Below, piece by piece: positions 1 through 11,300 of a stretch of DNA of 37,500 bases. A model generated the notes under the pieces. It was not told where the DNA came from. It did not search any database and was given only the letters and a program-made list of their open reading frames with translations. The DNA is from Monoplex corrugatus. Its lineage: Eukaryota; Mollusca; Gastropoda; Littorinimorpha; Ranellidae. Position 1 is the stretch's first letter. Each line of letters starts with the position of its first letter. Made by a program: the position numbers and the translations under genes. The stretch spans positions 172,641,758-172,679,257 of the forward strand of contig CM060305.1 of assembly GCA_030674185.1 (NCBI GenBank). Direction: 5' to 3'.

Positions 1-113
1 TATTTGTGCTTTGAGCTGTACTTTGATATGTTTATGTGTTCTATGTCGTGTGTTATGGGGAAATATGTACTTTCCTTTTGACGGTTCATTGAGTATCATT
101 GTCTTGTGTGGCA

Positions 114-292
114 TTGTAGTGTACTGTATAGAGTAGTGTATTGTACTTTATTATTTGGAGTTCCATCTAGAACTGTAGTGTACTGTATAGAGTAGTGTAT
201 TGTACTTTATTATTTGGAGTTCCATCTAGAACTGTAATGTGCTGTATAGAGTAGAGTATTGTACTTTATTATTTGGAGTTCCATCTAGAACT
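114..292. repeat. 59-bp tandem repeat, three copies
   Basis: Three nearly identical units contain gtatagagtag and ttatttggagttccatctag; successive units start 59 bp apart (about 121, 180, 239). Unique sequence surrounds it. Confidence 0.9.
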
Positions 293-304
293 TGGACTGT
301 GTGA

Positions 305-400
305 TAGGGCTGTACTCTATGCTTACTGTCATAATAATATATCCTGGTGTCAACCAGGCTCGTGAATTACAGACACCTGCAGATTTGATGAGGAAATTTT
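305..400. mobile_element. Short LINE-related fragment
   Basis: The stretch containing gcttactgtcataat, caaccaggctc and acagacacctg closely matches 7597-7680, which belongs to the RTE-type LINE fragment in the third intron. Only this short piece is present; coding potential is lost. From 400 to 870 I see no further repeat or exon. Confidence 0.55.
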
Positions 401-869
401 AGCATCACTCTCAGTAAGGCATCCATAAAAATGAATGCTCTAACCTTTAAGCTAACAGATTCACAAGAAATGGCTGCCACTACCAAGACGAGCTTTGAGT
501 TTGTAGCAGCCAGTCCAGCATTGTGCCATTCTGTGTTCAAACACAGCGGACAAGAACTTGCCTTAACCTCTTGTCCACTTTATCAGTGCGTGACTCAAGA
601 AACCTATTGACAGTCCTGGTCCTAGGTGTCCACTTTAAGGCAGCTGTCGTTGGCTGGACGTCGTGTTGGTCTTCTTAACGGGGTGTGGGTGAGGGTGGGG
701 CGGTGGGTAGTCATTCACTCCTTCTGGCTTTTTGACTGAGTGATTTCTGTCATTAGCAGTGGGCGTGGCAGGCAGAATTTTCAATCAGTTGGATCAGAAA
801 TGGCATTGTTGAACTCCACTGGACTGACCCAATAGTAATTGGGGTCTGCCTGCCTGTTTTTTCTTCACT

Positions 870-1205
870 GTGTCTGTCTATATCTTCCTGTCTGTCTTCT
901 GTCATTCACTGTGTTTTCTGTGCACATCTTCCTGTCTGTCTTCTGTCATTCACTGTGTTTTCTGTCCACATCTTCCTGTCTGTTTGTCTGTCTGTCTGTC
1001 TTCTGTCATTCACTGTGTTTTCTGTCCACAGCTACCTATCTGTCTGTATGTATTCTGTCATTCATTGTGTTTTCTGTCCACAGCTACCTGTCTGTCTGTC
1101 TGTCTTCTGTCATTCATTGTGTTTTCTGTCCACAGCTACCTGTCTGTCTGTCTGTCTTCTGTCATTCATTGTGTTTTCTGTCCACAGCTACCTGTCTGTA
1201 TGCCT
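870..1205 (+). repeat. 52-bp minisatellite with embedded CTGT runs
   Basis: About six units of a CTGT microsatellite followed by cttctgtcattca and ttgtgttttctgtccaca. The last four units are spaced exactly 52 bp, with AG dinucleotides at 1030-1031, 1082-1083, 1134-1135 and 1186-1187. Open frames across it are low-complexity CLSVFCHSLCFL repeats and are not proteins. It sits in the intron directly upstream of exon 1213-1337. Confidence 0.9.
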
Positions 1206-1212
1206 CTTTCAG

Positions 1213-1337
1213 TTCAGTGCCCTGATCCTGTTGTATTTTGGCCCTGTGGATAATCTACTAGCCAAGGTGCGCGACACAGGTTTCCTGCTCAAGACAAAGA
1301 AATGTTACGTCTGTTGTCCCTTTGTGCCAGCCACACG
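1213..1337 (+). CDS. SLC51A: OST-alpha-like gene, first exon in window
   Basis: Acceptor tgcctctttcag ends at 1212 and donor gtcagt starts at 1338; the exon ends two bases into a codon. It encodes a helix end (FSALILLYFG), a charged loop (LAKVRDTGFLLKTKK) and the Cys cluster CYVCCPFVP, which corresponds to the polycysteine stretch typical of OST-alpha and important for trafficking in vertebrate family members. An alternative AG at 1216-1217 would shorten the exon by five bases and change frame. Codons are in frame from 1213. It lies directly downstream of a 52-bp repeat array rich in acceptor-like sequences. Confidence 0.75.
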
Positions 1338-4300
1338 GTCAGTCTCTTCATCTGTTCTCTCCTTCACCCGATCCACCAGCTTTCAGCGTTATTTTTTTAA
1401 ATTTTTCTCTCTCTCTCCCTCTCACCATATTCACCATCTTTCAGCCTTATGTCTTTCACTCCATCACCCTATTCAGCAGCTTTTATAAATAATTGTTTAC
1501 TCCTTCACCCTATCCACCAACTTTCAGCATCAATTCTTTTTCTCCAACACCTCATCTACCAGTTTCAGCATCAATTCTTTCTCTCCAACACCTCATCTAC
1601 CAGTTTCAGCATCAATTCTTTCTCTCCAACACCTCATCTACCAGTTTCAGCATCAATTCTATCTCTCCAACCCTATCAACCAGCTTTCAGCATTACTCCT
1701 TTCTCTCCAACACACTATCTACCAGCTTTCAGTGTTATTTCAGTATTAATTGTTTCTCTCCAACACCCTGTCTACCAGCTTTCAGTATTATTTCAGTATA
1801 AATTCTTCCTCTATAACATCCTATTTACCAGCTTTCAGTATTATTTCAGTATAAATTCTTTCTCTCCAACGCCCTATTTACCAGCTTTCAGTATTATTTC
1901 AGTATTAATTCTTTCTCTCCAACGCCCTATTTACCAGCTTTCAGTATTATTTCAGTATTAATTCTTTCTCTCCAACACCCTATTTACCAGCTTTCAGTAT
2001 TATTTCAGTATAAATTCTTTCTCTCCAACACCCTATCTACCAGCTTTCAGTATTATTTCAGTATTAATTCTTTCTCTCCAACACCCAATCTACCAGCTTT
2101 CAGTATTATTTCAGTATAAATTCTTTCTCTCCAACACCCTATCTACCAGCTTTCAGTATTATTTCAGTATAAATTCTTTCTCTCCAACACCCTATCTACC
2201 AGCTTTCAGTATTATTTCAGTATAAATTCTTTCTCTCCAACACCCTGTCTACCAGCTTTCAGTATTATTTCAGTATAAATTCTTTCTCCAACACCCTATC
2301 TACCAGCTTTCAGTATTATTTCTGTATTAATTCTTTCTCTCCAACACCCTGTCTACCAGCTTTCAGTATTATTTCAGTATTAATTCTTTCTCTCCAACAC
2401 CCTATTTACCAGCTTTCAGTATTATTTCAGTATAAATTCTTTCTCTCCAACACCCTATCTACCAGCTTTCAGTATTATTTCAGTATTAATTCTTTCTCTC
2501 CAACACCCTGTCTACCAGCTTTCAGTGTTATTTCAGTTTTGATTGTTTCTCTCCAACACCCTGTTTACCAGCTTTCAGTATTATTTCAGTATTAATTATT
2601 TCTCTCCAACACCCTGTCTACCAGCTTTCAGTATTTTTTCAGTATAAATTCTTTCTCTCCAATACCCTGTCTACCAGCTTTCAGTATTATTTCAGTGTTA
2701 ATTCTTTCTCTCCAACACCCTATCTACCAGCTTTCAGTATTATTTCAGTATTAATTCTTTCTCTCCAACACCCTGTCTACCAGCTTTCAGTATTGTTTCA
2801 GTATTAATTGTTTCTCTCCAACACCCTGTTTACCAGCTTTCAGTATTATTTCAGTATAAATTCTTTCTCTCCAACACCCTTTTTACCAGCTTTCAGTATT
2901 ATTTCAGTATAAATTCTTTCTCTCCAACACACTATCTACCAGCTTTCAGTATTATTTCAGTGTTAGTTGTTTCTCTCCAACACCCTATCTACCAGCTTTC
3001 AGTATCATTTCAGTATTAATTCTTTCTCTCCAACACTCTGTTTACTAGCTTTCAGTATCATTTCAGTATAAATTCTTTCTCTCCAACACCCTATCTACCA
3101 GCTTTCAGTATCATTTCAGTATAAATTCTTTCTCTCCAACACCCTATCTACCAGCTTTCAGTATTATTTCAGTATTAATTCTTTCTCTCCAACATCCTAT
3201 CTACCGGCTTTCAGTATTATTTCAGTATAAATTGTTTCTCTCCAACACCCTATCCACCAGCTTTCAGTATTATTTCAGTATAAATTCTTTCTCTCCAACA
3301 CCCTATCCACCAGCTTTCAGTATTATTTCAGTATAAATTCTTTCTCTCCAACACCCTATCTACCAGCTTTCAGTATTATTTCAGTATAATTTGTTTCTCT
3401 CCACACCCTATCTACCAGCTTTCAGTATTATTTCAGTATTAATTCTTTCTCTCCAACACCCTGTCTACCAGCTTTCAGTATTATTTCAGTATTAATTCTT
3501 TCTCTCCAACACCCTATCTACCAGCTTTCAGTATTAACCCTGCAATACCTCATCCTATCCACCAGCTGCCATCGTTAACCTTTTCACTCCGTCACTGTGT
3601 CCATAGCTTTCAGCATTAACCCTGGCTATACATCAACCTATCCACCAGCTGCCATCGTTAACCTTTTCACTCCGTCACTGTGTCTATAGCTTTCAGCATT
3701 AACCCTGGCAATACCTCAACCTATCCACCAGCTGCCATCGTTAACCTTTTCACTCCGTCACTGTGTCTATAACTTTCAGCATTAACCCTGGCAATACCTC
3801 ACCCTACCCACCAGCTTTCCGCAGTGACATTTGCAACACGTCTTCTTTTTTTCTCTCTCCATCCAAAATATTTTCATGTTTGTGTGTTTCAGCAAAAATC
3901 TGAACTGTGTGAGACTGCTGATTTTCCAGACCGCCATTTTGCAGCCTATATTGGAGTTCATTTCTGCTGTGATGTGGGCAGATGGCAGATATGACAGTTT
4001 TGGGGTAAGATCCAACATCCTATATTTTTATGCCTCACATTTGTTTGTCTGCTTCTGCAAATTGATGTCCGTTGGCCATTGCACAACCTCCCTCTTCAGC
4101 TTCTGATTTTTTCTGTCTGCGAATTTCTTGATACAGATGTTTCGTTAATTTTCTGTGTCTAGTCCATGGAACTGGAACAACATGATTCTCTAGCTCTTGG
4201 ACAAGCACAGACTTTCTTCCTTTAAGTCAGCTCGCAAACATCTTTTTTGTCCGTCAGTGTCATCCCCCCCCCCCGAGCCTCCCCCATCTCTGCCCCCTCC

Positions 4301-5210
4301 TGTCTTCCCCCTTTGTGCTTTGTCCCCATAAGCTGTTGTGGTCACTTTGTGCTTTGTCCCCATAAGCTGTTGTGGTCACTTTGTGCTTTGTCCCCATAAG
4401 CTGTTGTGGTCACTTTGTGCTTTGTCCCCATAAGCTGTTGTGGTCACTTTGTGCTTTGTCCCCATAAGCTGTTGTTGTCACTTTGTGCTTTGTCCCCATA
4501 AGCTGTTCTTGTCACTTTGTGCTTTGTCCCCATAAGTTGTTGTGGTCACTTTGTGCTTTGTCCCCATAAGCTGTTCTTGTCAATTTGTGCTTTGTCCCCA
4601 TAAGTTGTTGTGGTCACTTTGTGCTTTGTCCCCATAAGCTGTTCTTGTCACTTTGTGCTTTGTCCCCAAAAGCTGTTCTTGTCACTTTGTGCTTTGTCCC
4701 CATAAGCTGTTCTTGTCACTTTGTGCTTTGTCCCATAAGTTGTTGTGGTCACTTTGTGCTTTGTCCCCATAGCTGTTGTGGTCACTTTGTGCTTTGTCCC
4801 CATAAGCTGTTGTGGTCACTTTGTGCTTTGTCCCCATAAGCTGTTGTGGTCACTTTGTGCTTTGTCCCATAAGCTGTTGTGGTCACTTTGTGCTTTGTCC
4901 CATAAGTTGTTGTGGTCACTTTGTGCTTTGTCCCATAAGCTGTTGTGGTCACTTTGTGCTTTGTCCCCATAACCTATTGTGGTCACTGCCAGTGAATGTG
5001 TCCGTGACCGGTGAGAGGGTGATTTTTTATTTGATTTGCACATCAAGATTGTGCGACTTTTTCAATATCATTATATTTTCCTTTGTTTTGTGTCTGGAAA
5101 TTTATCATTATTGATGGTGATCATGATGATGATGATGACGATGATGGTGGTAGTGGTGGTGGTGATTTTCATTATTATTATTACTGGTGATGGTGGTATT
5201 ATTGTTGTTA

Positions 5211-5252
<42 letters not shown>

Positions 5253-5260
5253 TATTAGTG

Positions 5261-5323
<63 letters not shown>

Positions 5324-7103
5324 ACAGCATCAGTACTTTTCTTCTTCTTCTTTTTATCATTATTTTTACCATTATTACTATTGCGATTATTATCATCATC
5401 TTTATCATTATTACTATACTATTATTAATATTGCCTTTGGCCTCCACTTCACCCAGCAGTCAAATGTACTCTTATCCTTATCACTGCGTGGTATTGCTTA
5501 AGGAAAATGTACTCTTATCCTTATCACTGCGTGGTATTGCTTTAAGGAAAATGTACCCTTATCTTTATCACTGCGTGGTATTGCTTTAAGGAAAATGTAC
5601 CCTTATCACTGCGTGGTATTGCTTTAAGGAAAATGTACTCTTATCTTTATCACTGCGTGGTATTGCTTTAAGGAAAATGTACCCTTATCTTTATCACTGC
5701 GTGGTATTGCATTAAGGAAAATGTACTCTTATCCTTATCACTGCGTGGTATTGCATTAAGGAAAATGTACCCTTATCCTTATCACTGCGTGGTATTGCAT
5801 TAAGGAAAATGTACTCTTATCTTTATCACTGCGTGGTATTGCATTAAGGAAAATGTACTCTTATCTTTATCACTGCGTGGTATTGCATTAAGGAAAATGT
5901 ACTCTTATCCTTATCACTGCGTGGTATTGCATTAAGGAAAATGTACTCTTATCCTTATCACTGCGTGGTATTGCATTAAGGAAAATGTACTCTTATCTTT
6001 ATCATTGCGTGGTATTGCATTAAGGAAAATGTACTCTTATCCTTATCACTGCGTGGTATTGCATTAAGGAAAATGTACTCTTATCCTTATCACTGCGTGG
6101 TATTGCATTAAGGAAAATGTACTCTTATCTTTATCACTGCGTGGTATTGCATTAAGGAAAATGTATCCTTATCATTGCGTGGTATTGCATTAAGGACCAT
6201 CTCATTTCTGGCACACGGTCAAATACCAAAAGTCCTCGCTGACGGTGGCATTGTCATATGTCCTTTACCCAGCTACACAGTTTATGAAGCGATGAAGTAA
6301 CATCATAGATAATTCAAGGGAAGTCAGCCTGCCAGATTCCTAAATAGGATGGACACAGTTGTTTTCTCTTTACGTATATTTGATACAAGTTCATCGTTGT
6401 ACTTCCGCCTTCCGTTCAGTTTTGGGAAGGCACAGCAACAAGTAAGAAGTGATGGGCTCCATTGTCATAATGGCAGCCTCGAGAGAAGTTGACATCTCTA
6501 CCACATCAGTCCATTATGGATTCAGGGCTACGTGACAAATATTACCTGACCCTTTTTATATAACTGTGTGTGTGTTCCTTATTTTAACGTCTATTCGATT
6601 CACGTATGTGCTTTTCATCCTGTGTGTTTAGGTTTTGTCTTTACGTGTTTGCTTTTTAACAGATCCTGTGGACATAAAACTGGTGTTTTTATTTCACAGG
6701 TTAACTTTGATCAGGCCTACATCTATCTGGCTGTCCTCAAAACGATCTCAACACTAACAGCCATCTATGGGCTGAATGTCCTTCACCAGAGCACAGAGGC
6801 ACACCTACGTACTCACAACACACAGCCAAAACTACGGGTACTGCAGCTGGTACACTTCTTCTTCGTCATCCAAGGAACGATTATGACCATCCCTGCACGA
6901 TTCAACAAACCACCATGCAAAAATGGACTTTCTTCCCATTTCCAGATGCTTGGTAAGGTTTCTGTCTTGGAACTATTTCCATTATTCATTTTATGTACCA
7001 TCTTTGAGATTCTGAAGATGAAGGATGACATATTCTAATCAATGCTATAATTTCTTCGTTAAGTAGATATTATTTTTCAAGGTACTTCTTCTTCTTCTTT
7101 TTC

Positions 7104-7169
<66 letters not shown>

Positions 7170-8104
7170 TACCCTGCCGCATAGCATTGGCGATCATAGC
7201 CCTTTATACGAATCTATCTCTTGTCGCTACAAGTACATCTCCCACCCTGTCAGTCCTCAGCCACCCTGCAAGTCCGTCCTGTATTTTCTCCCTGGGTCTA
7301 CATGGTGTTCTCTTTCCCTCCAGCTTTCCTGTTGTGACCAGGTGCTCTTATGTCTCTTTCCTCGTAAAATGTCCTCTAAATGTTGTTTGTCTTTTTCTAA
7401 TCTTCTTTTTTAATAATCGTCTTGTGTCTCCTCCTTCAAGACTTTCTCGTTTGTTTTCTTTACTATTCATGGAACTCTCAACATTCTTCTAAGAAACCAT
7501 ATTTCAGTTGCCTTAGTTTTGTTCTGACTTTGCGTGTTGGCTGTTCTCGCCTTCCAACCATGTAGCAGTTTTGGTTCTACATAACACTCAAGAACTCTAC
7601 GCTTACTGTCATAATATCTCCTGGCATCAACCAGGCTCCAGAGATACAGACACCTGTTGGTCAGAAGATTTGAGCACAACCTTCAATGACGTATTCGTAT
7701 AGTGGACGAGATTCAACTATGTGCTCCTAGTCTTCCTAGCTGGACCATAGCACGATCAACTCTGAGTAGGAGCCAAAAAATCCCACAATCATTTTTGAAG
7801 GGACTGATGGGGATTAGAACTCACAACCTTCCAGTCAGTAGTCTGTTGCGCTAACCACTACACCACGGCGACTGGTCTGTCCACCCAATACAGTTCAGAT
7901 ATGACTGGATGCTGCACTCATAAATCTTTCAAACATATTTCCTCCTTATGCGTGTTTTTTTCTCTTTTTTTTTCAGAGTGGCATCACCTGGCATTGGTAG
8001 TGGAGATATTCCTGTTGTCACTGTTGGCCCGAGTCTTGTACAGTCGACCCCTGGCCCAGGACTCCCTGCGTGAAGCACAGACTGGCAGTCTCGCCGATAT
8101 TTAA
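1213..8104 (+). CDS. SLC51A: Organic solute transporter alpha-like gene, 3' part (four exons)
   Basis: Seen: four exons at 1213-1337, 3893-4004, 6700-6952 and 7977-8104, each with AG/GT boundaries and compatible phases, total 618 nt ending in TAA at 8102-8104. Order of features: a Cys-rich stretch (KKCYVCCPFVP), then hydrophobic segments around LLIFQTAILQPILEFISAV, AYIYLAVLKTISTLTAIYG, VLQLVHFFFVIQGTIMTIP and LALVVEIFLLSLLARVLY. Known: OST-alpha (Solute_trans_a family, also containing TMEM184) is a seven-TM protein that works with OST-beta for basolateral, bidirectional transport of bile acids, steroid conjugates and other organic solutes. The Cys cluster followed by TR-K and the hydrophobic Q-containing helix match OST-alpha better than TMEM184. 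The vertebrate protein is about 340 residues, so roughly the N-terminal 135 residues are encoded upstream of the window. No frameshift or internal stop is seen. The paralogue call within the family is inference. Confidence 0.8.
1360..1690 (+). repeat. Degenerate and 41-bp repeat units
   Basis: Irregular units carry the core tcaccctatccaccagctttcagc and grade into three 41-bp units (period measured at 1561, 1602, 1643). This is the older or shorter form of the 53-bp array that follows. Confidence 0.75.
1690..3533 (+). repeat. 53-bp intronic minisatellite, about 35 copies
   Basis: The unit contains tttctctccaacaccctat, ctaccagctttcag and two tandem tattatttcagta-like blocks; the spacing is 53 bp (for example 2041 to 2094). 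Units differ mainly by t/c, a/t and taa/ata variants, with occasional 1-2 base deletions. It fills most of the intron between exons 1213-1337 and 3893-4004. Confidence 0.95.
3524..3805 (+). repeat. 83-bp tandem repeat, about three copies
   Basis: Units contain ctttcagcattaaccctgg, cctatccaccagctgcc and gttaaccttttcactccgtc; starts at 3524, 3606, 3689 and 3772 give an 82-83 bp period. It shares the caccctatccaccagctttc core with the adjacent 53-bp array and TTAACC-type motifs with 19078 and 35223. Confidence 0.9.
3893..4004 (+). CDS. SLC51A: OST-alpha-like gene, second exon in window
   Basis: The acceptor (tgtgtttcag, ending 3892) is followed by one base that completes the codon split after 1337, giving Arg. 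The exon reads KNLNCVRLLIFQTAIL and on to a conserved ADGRYDSFG loop, and ends after a full codon at 4004 before gtaaga. It encodes one transmembrane helix and the acidic-Gly loop (DGxYD) that is conserved in OST-alpha. The preceding intron is almost entirely tandem repeats. Confidence 0.82.
4160..4255 (+). mobile_element. CR1/L2-like LINE C-terminal remnant
   Basis: Reading ctcttggacaagcacagact onward gives LLDKHRLSSFKSARKHLFCP, the SxLSSFKSxLKTHLF type ending of CR1/L2-superfamily ORF2 proteins. A preceding tggaactggaac could be the WN motif, with frame breaks. It is short and decayed; the match is by motif only. Confidence 0.45.
4311..4990 (+). repeat. 34-bp minisatellite, about 20 copies
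   Basis: Unit built of tttgtgctttgtccccat and aagctgttgtggtcac; the period is 34 bp (4321 to 4355), with some 33-bp units lacking one C or A. It lies in the intron between exons 3893-4004 and 6700-6952. Open frames on both strands are repeat artefacts. Confidence 0.95.
5110..5440. repeat. Compound trinucleotide microsatellite
   Basis: Successive runs of GAT, GGT, ATT and a long AGT run (about 5258-5323), then CTT and ATT/ATC. Poly-Val, poly-Ile and poly-Leu frames here are artefacts. Confidence 0.95.
5462..6196 (+). repeat. 44-bp minisatellite, about 17 copies
   Basis: Unit of ttatcactgcgtggtattgc, attaaggaaaatgtact and cttatc; 43-44 bp period. A few units lack the second ttatc block. Intronic. 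Confidence 0.95.
6197..6699. other. Unique intron sequence
   Basis: No repeat, ORF or RNA gene recognised. It ends in the pyrimidine-rich acceptor used by the exon at 6700. Confidence 0.6.
6700..6952 (+). CDS. SLC51A: OST-alpha-like gene, third exon in window
   Basis: The acceptor tatttcacag... ends at 6699 (exon in phase 0, starting GTT AAC TTT) and the donor gtaagg follows 6952. The exon encodes about 84 residues: a helix (AYIYLAVLKTISTLTAIYG), a cytoplasmic-type loop with HxxxxAHLRTHN, a second helix (LQLVHFFFVIQGTIMTIP) and a CKNG segment. The AHL...QPKLRVLQ stretch parallels the ARLHLG...AKFALFQ segment of vertebrate OST-alpha. The open frame continues to 7038 past the donor, but the phase and the next exon support splicing at 6952. 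Confidence 0.85.
7082..7168. repeat. CTT/CAT trinucleotide microsatellite at a LINE tail
   Basis: A pure CAT run of about 20 units, preceded by CTT units. It directly abuts the 3' end of the minus-strand LINE fragment at 7169, and the same boundary in the copy at 22005 also ends in CAT units. It is probably the LINE's own short-repeat tail, expanded. Confidence 0.85.
7169..7680 (-). mobile_element. RTE-type LINE, 3' end fragment (minus strand)
   Basis: The minus strand encodes LECYVEPKLLHGWKA and ATEIWFLRRMLRVP, the C-terminal motifs (CYVExxLLYGCEAWT, EMWFLRRMLR) of endonuclease-reverse transcriptase LINE proteins common in molluscs and echinoderms. Downstream sequence closely parallels 22022-22210 and ends with a TGA/CAT short-repeat tail, as known for RTE-clade elements. 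It is frameshifted and inside an intron, so non-functional. Confidence 0.7.
7800..7873 (-). mobile_element. tRNA-like SINE head (minus strand)
   Basis: The minus strand reads gtggtgtagtggttagcgc (A-box-like), an anticodon-arm-like gactactgactgg, and ggttgtgagttctaatcc (B-box-like). The D-arm and B-box spacing is tRNA-sized. The anticodon stem is imperfect, so it is a tRNA-derived SINE or pseudogene rather than a working tRNA. 7681-7799 may be its body. Confidence 0.55.
7977..8104 (+). CDS. SLC51A: OST-alpha-like gene, terminal coding exon
   Basis: A long polypyrimidine tract ending tttcag (7976) precedes AG, which completes the split GAG codon from the previous exon. The exon encodes EWHHLALVVEIFLLSLLARVLY, the last transmembrane helix, followed by a short polar tail ending SLADI and TAA at 8102-8104. 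The preceding intron carries an RTE-type LINE fragment and a tRNA-like SINE piece. Confidence 0.82.
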
Positions 8105-8375
8105 ACTCGCGGTGATGGCGTGCCTGCCCAGGGCGCCAATGATCCAGAGTCTGCGCCTTCAAATGTTCAAAACGATAACAGAACCGAAAATGTTCCACAG
8201 AATACTGAAATGTAACACCCAAATGATTCCTCTTTCAGTTTCAGTTTCTGAAGATTACGTCTCCTCGCTCCCAGTGAATTCTGTATGCGCTAGCGTCACA
8301 TGTCACGTGATGGAGAAGATCCAAAATAACCATGGCATAAGCCATAACTGTACATAAACATTATGCATCAACAAC
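8105..8375 (+). other. Presumed 3' UTR / 3' flank of the OST-alpha-like gene
   Basis: Non-repetitive sequence between the stop codon and the 22-bp minisatellite. No canonical AATAAA is visible before the array begins, so the polyadenylation site cannot be placed. A variant signal or one beyond the array is possible. Confidence 0.4.
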
Positions 8376-11300
8376 ATACCGCGAGAACATCAACAATATA
8401 CAGTGAGAACATCAACAATATACAGTGAGAACATCAACAACATACAGTGAGAACATCAACAACATGAAACAATAGTGAGAACATCAACAACATACAGTGA
8501 GAACATCAACAACATACAGTGAGAACATCAACAACATACAGTGAGAACATCAACAACATACAGTGAGAACATCAACAACATACAGTGAGAACATCAACAA
8601 TATACAGTGAGAACATCATACAAAACAAAAATACAGTGAGAACATCAACAACATATACACTGGAGAACATCAACAATATACAGTGAGAACATCAACAACA
8701 TACAGTGAGAACATCAACAAACATAACACAGCGAGAACATCAACAATATACAGTGAGAACATCAACAACATACAGCGAGAACATCAAACATAGAGTGAGA
8801 AACAATCACAACATAACATGTGAGAACATCAACAACATACAGTGAGAACATCAACAACATACAGTGAGAACATCAACAATATACAGTGAGAACATCAACA
8901 ATATACAGTGAGAACATCAACAATCAGAGTACACGGAAACATCAACAACATACAGTGAGAACATCAACAATATACAGTGAGAACATCAACAATATACAGC
9001 GAGAACATCAACAACATACAGTGAGAACATCAACAACATACAGTCAGAACATCAACAACATACAGTGAGAACATCAACAAATACAGTGAGAAGATCAACA
9101 ACATACAGTGAGAACATCAACAACATACAGTGAGAACATCAACAATATACAGTGAGAACATCAACAATATACAGCGAGAACATCAACAACATACAGTGAG
9201 AACATCAACAACATACAGTGAGAACATCAACAATATACAGTGAGAACATCAACAACATACAGTGAGAACATCAACAACATACAGTGAGAACATCAACAAC
9301 ATACAGTGAGAACATCAACAACATACAGTGAGAACATCAACAATCATACATGAGAACATCAACAACATACAGTGAGAATCAAAATCATAACAAACATATA
9401 CAGTGAGAACATCAACAACATACAGTGAGAACATCAACAATAATACATAAAAACATGAGACTCAACACATACAGTGAGAACATCAACAACATACAGTGAG
9501 AACATAACATACGAAACTAACATACGTGAACATCAACAACATACAGGAGAACAAATACATAAACATAACATACAGTGAGAACATCAACAACATACAGTGA
9601 GAACATCAACAATATACAGTGAGAACATCAACAACATACAGTGAGAACATCAAACAACATACAGTGAGAACATCAACAACATACAGTGCAGATACAACAT
9701 CAACACATATACAGTGAGAACATCAACAAATATACAGTGAGAACATCAACAAATACAGTGAGAACATCAACAACATACAGTGAGAACATCAACAACATAC
9801 AGTGAGAACATCAACAGACACAATATACAGTGAGACTAACATCAACAACATACAGTGAGAACATCAACAATATACAGTGAGAACATCAACAACATACAGT
9901 GAGAACATCAACAAATACAGTGAGAACATCAACAACATACAGTGAGAACATCAACAATATACAGTGAGAACATCAACAAATACAGTGAGAACATCAACAA
10001 CATACAGTGAGAACATCAACAATATACAGTGAGAACATCAACAATAACATGACATCCATGTGAGAACATCAACAACATACAGTGAGAACATCAACAACTA
10101 CAGTGAAACATCAACAATACAGTGAGAACATCAACAACATACAGTGAGAACATCAACAAATACAGTGAGAACTCAACAACATACAGTGAGAACATCAACA
10201 ACATACAGTGAGAACATCAACAAATACAGTGAGAACATCAACAACATACAGTGAGAACATCAACAAATACAGTGAGAACATCAACAACATAGGAGACATC
10301 AACAACTCAGTGAGAACATCAACAAACAATAAACATCACAACATAACAAACATCACAAATACAGTGAGAACATCAACAATATACAGTGAGAACATCAACA
10401 ACATATGGCGAGAACATCAACAACATACAGTGAGAACATCAACAACATACAGTGAGAACATCAGCAATATACAGGTAGAACATCAACAACATACAGTGAG
10501 AACATCAACAACATACAGTGAGAACATCAACAATATACAGTGAGAACATCAACAATATACAGCGAGAACATCAACAACATACAGTGAGAACATCAACAAC
10601 ATACAGTGAGAACATCAACAATATACAGTGAGAACATCAACAATATACAGCGAGAACATCAACAACATACAGTGAGAACATCAACAATATACAGTGAGAA
10701 CATCAACAACATACAGTGAGAACATCAACAACATACAGCGAGAACATCAACAACATACAGTGAGAACATCAACAATATACAGTGAGAACATCAACAACAT
10801 ACAGTGAGAACATCAACAACATACAGTGAGAACATCAACAACATACAGCGAGAACATCAACAACATACAGTGAGAAAATCAACAATATACAGTGAGAACA
10901 TCAACAATATACAGTGAAAACATCAACAACATACAGCGAGAACATCAACAATATACAGCGAGAACATCAACAACATACAGTGATAACATCAACAATATAC
11001 AGTGAGAACATCAACAACATACAGTGATAACATCAACAACATACAGTGAGAACATCAACAATATACAGTGAGAACATCAACAATATACAGCGAGAACATC
11101 AACAACATACAGTCAGAAACATCAACAATATACAGTGAGAACATCAACAATATACAGTGAGAACATCAACAACATACAGCGAGAACATCAACAACATGCA
11201 GCGAGAACATCAAAACATACAGTGAGAACACTCAACAATATACAGTGAGAACATCAACAACATACAGCGAGAACATCAACAACATACAGCGAGAACATCA

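Noticed and set aside
839..1253. Ser/Cys/Leu-rich ORFs with membrane-like character
   Set aside because: CTGT and 52-bp repeats; only the part from 1213 is exon.
4585..5114. Cys-rich ORFs (CFVPISCCGHFVL) in the second intron
   Set aside because: The 34-bp minisatellite in different frames, inside an intron.
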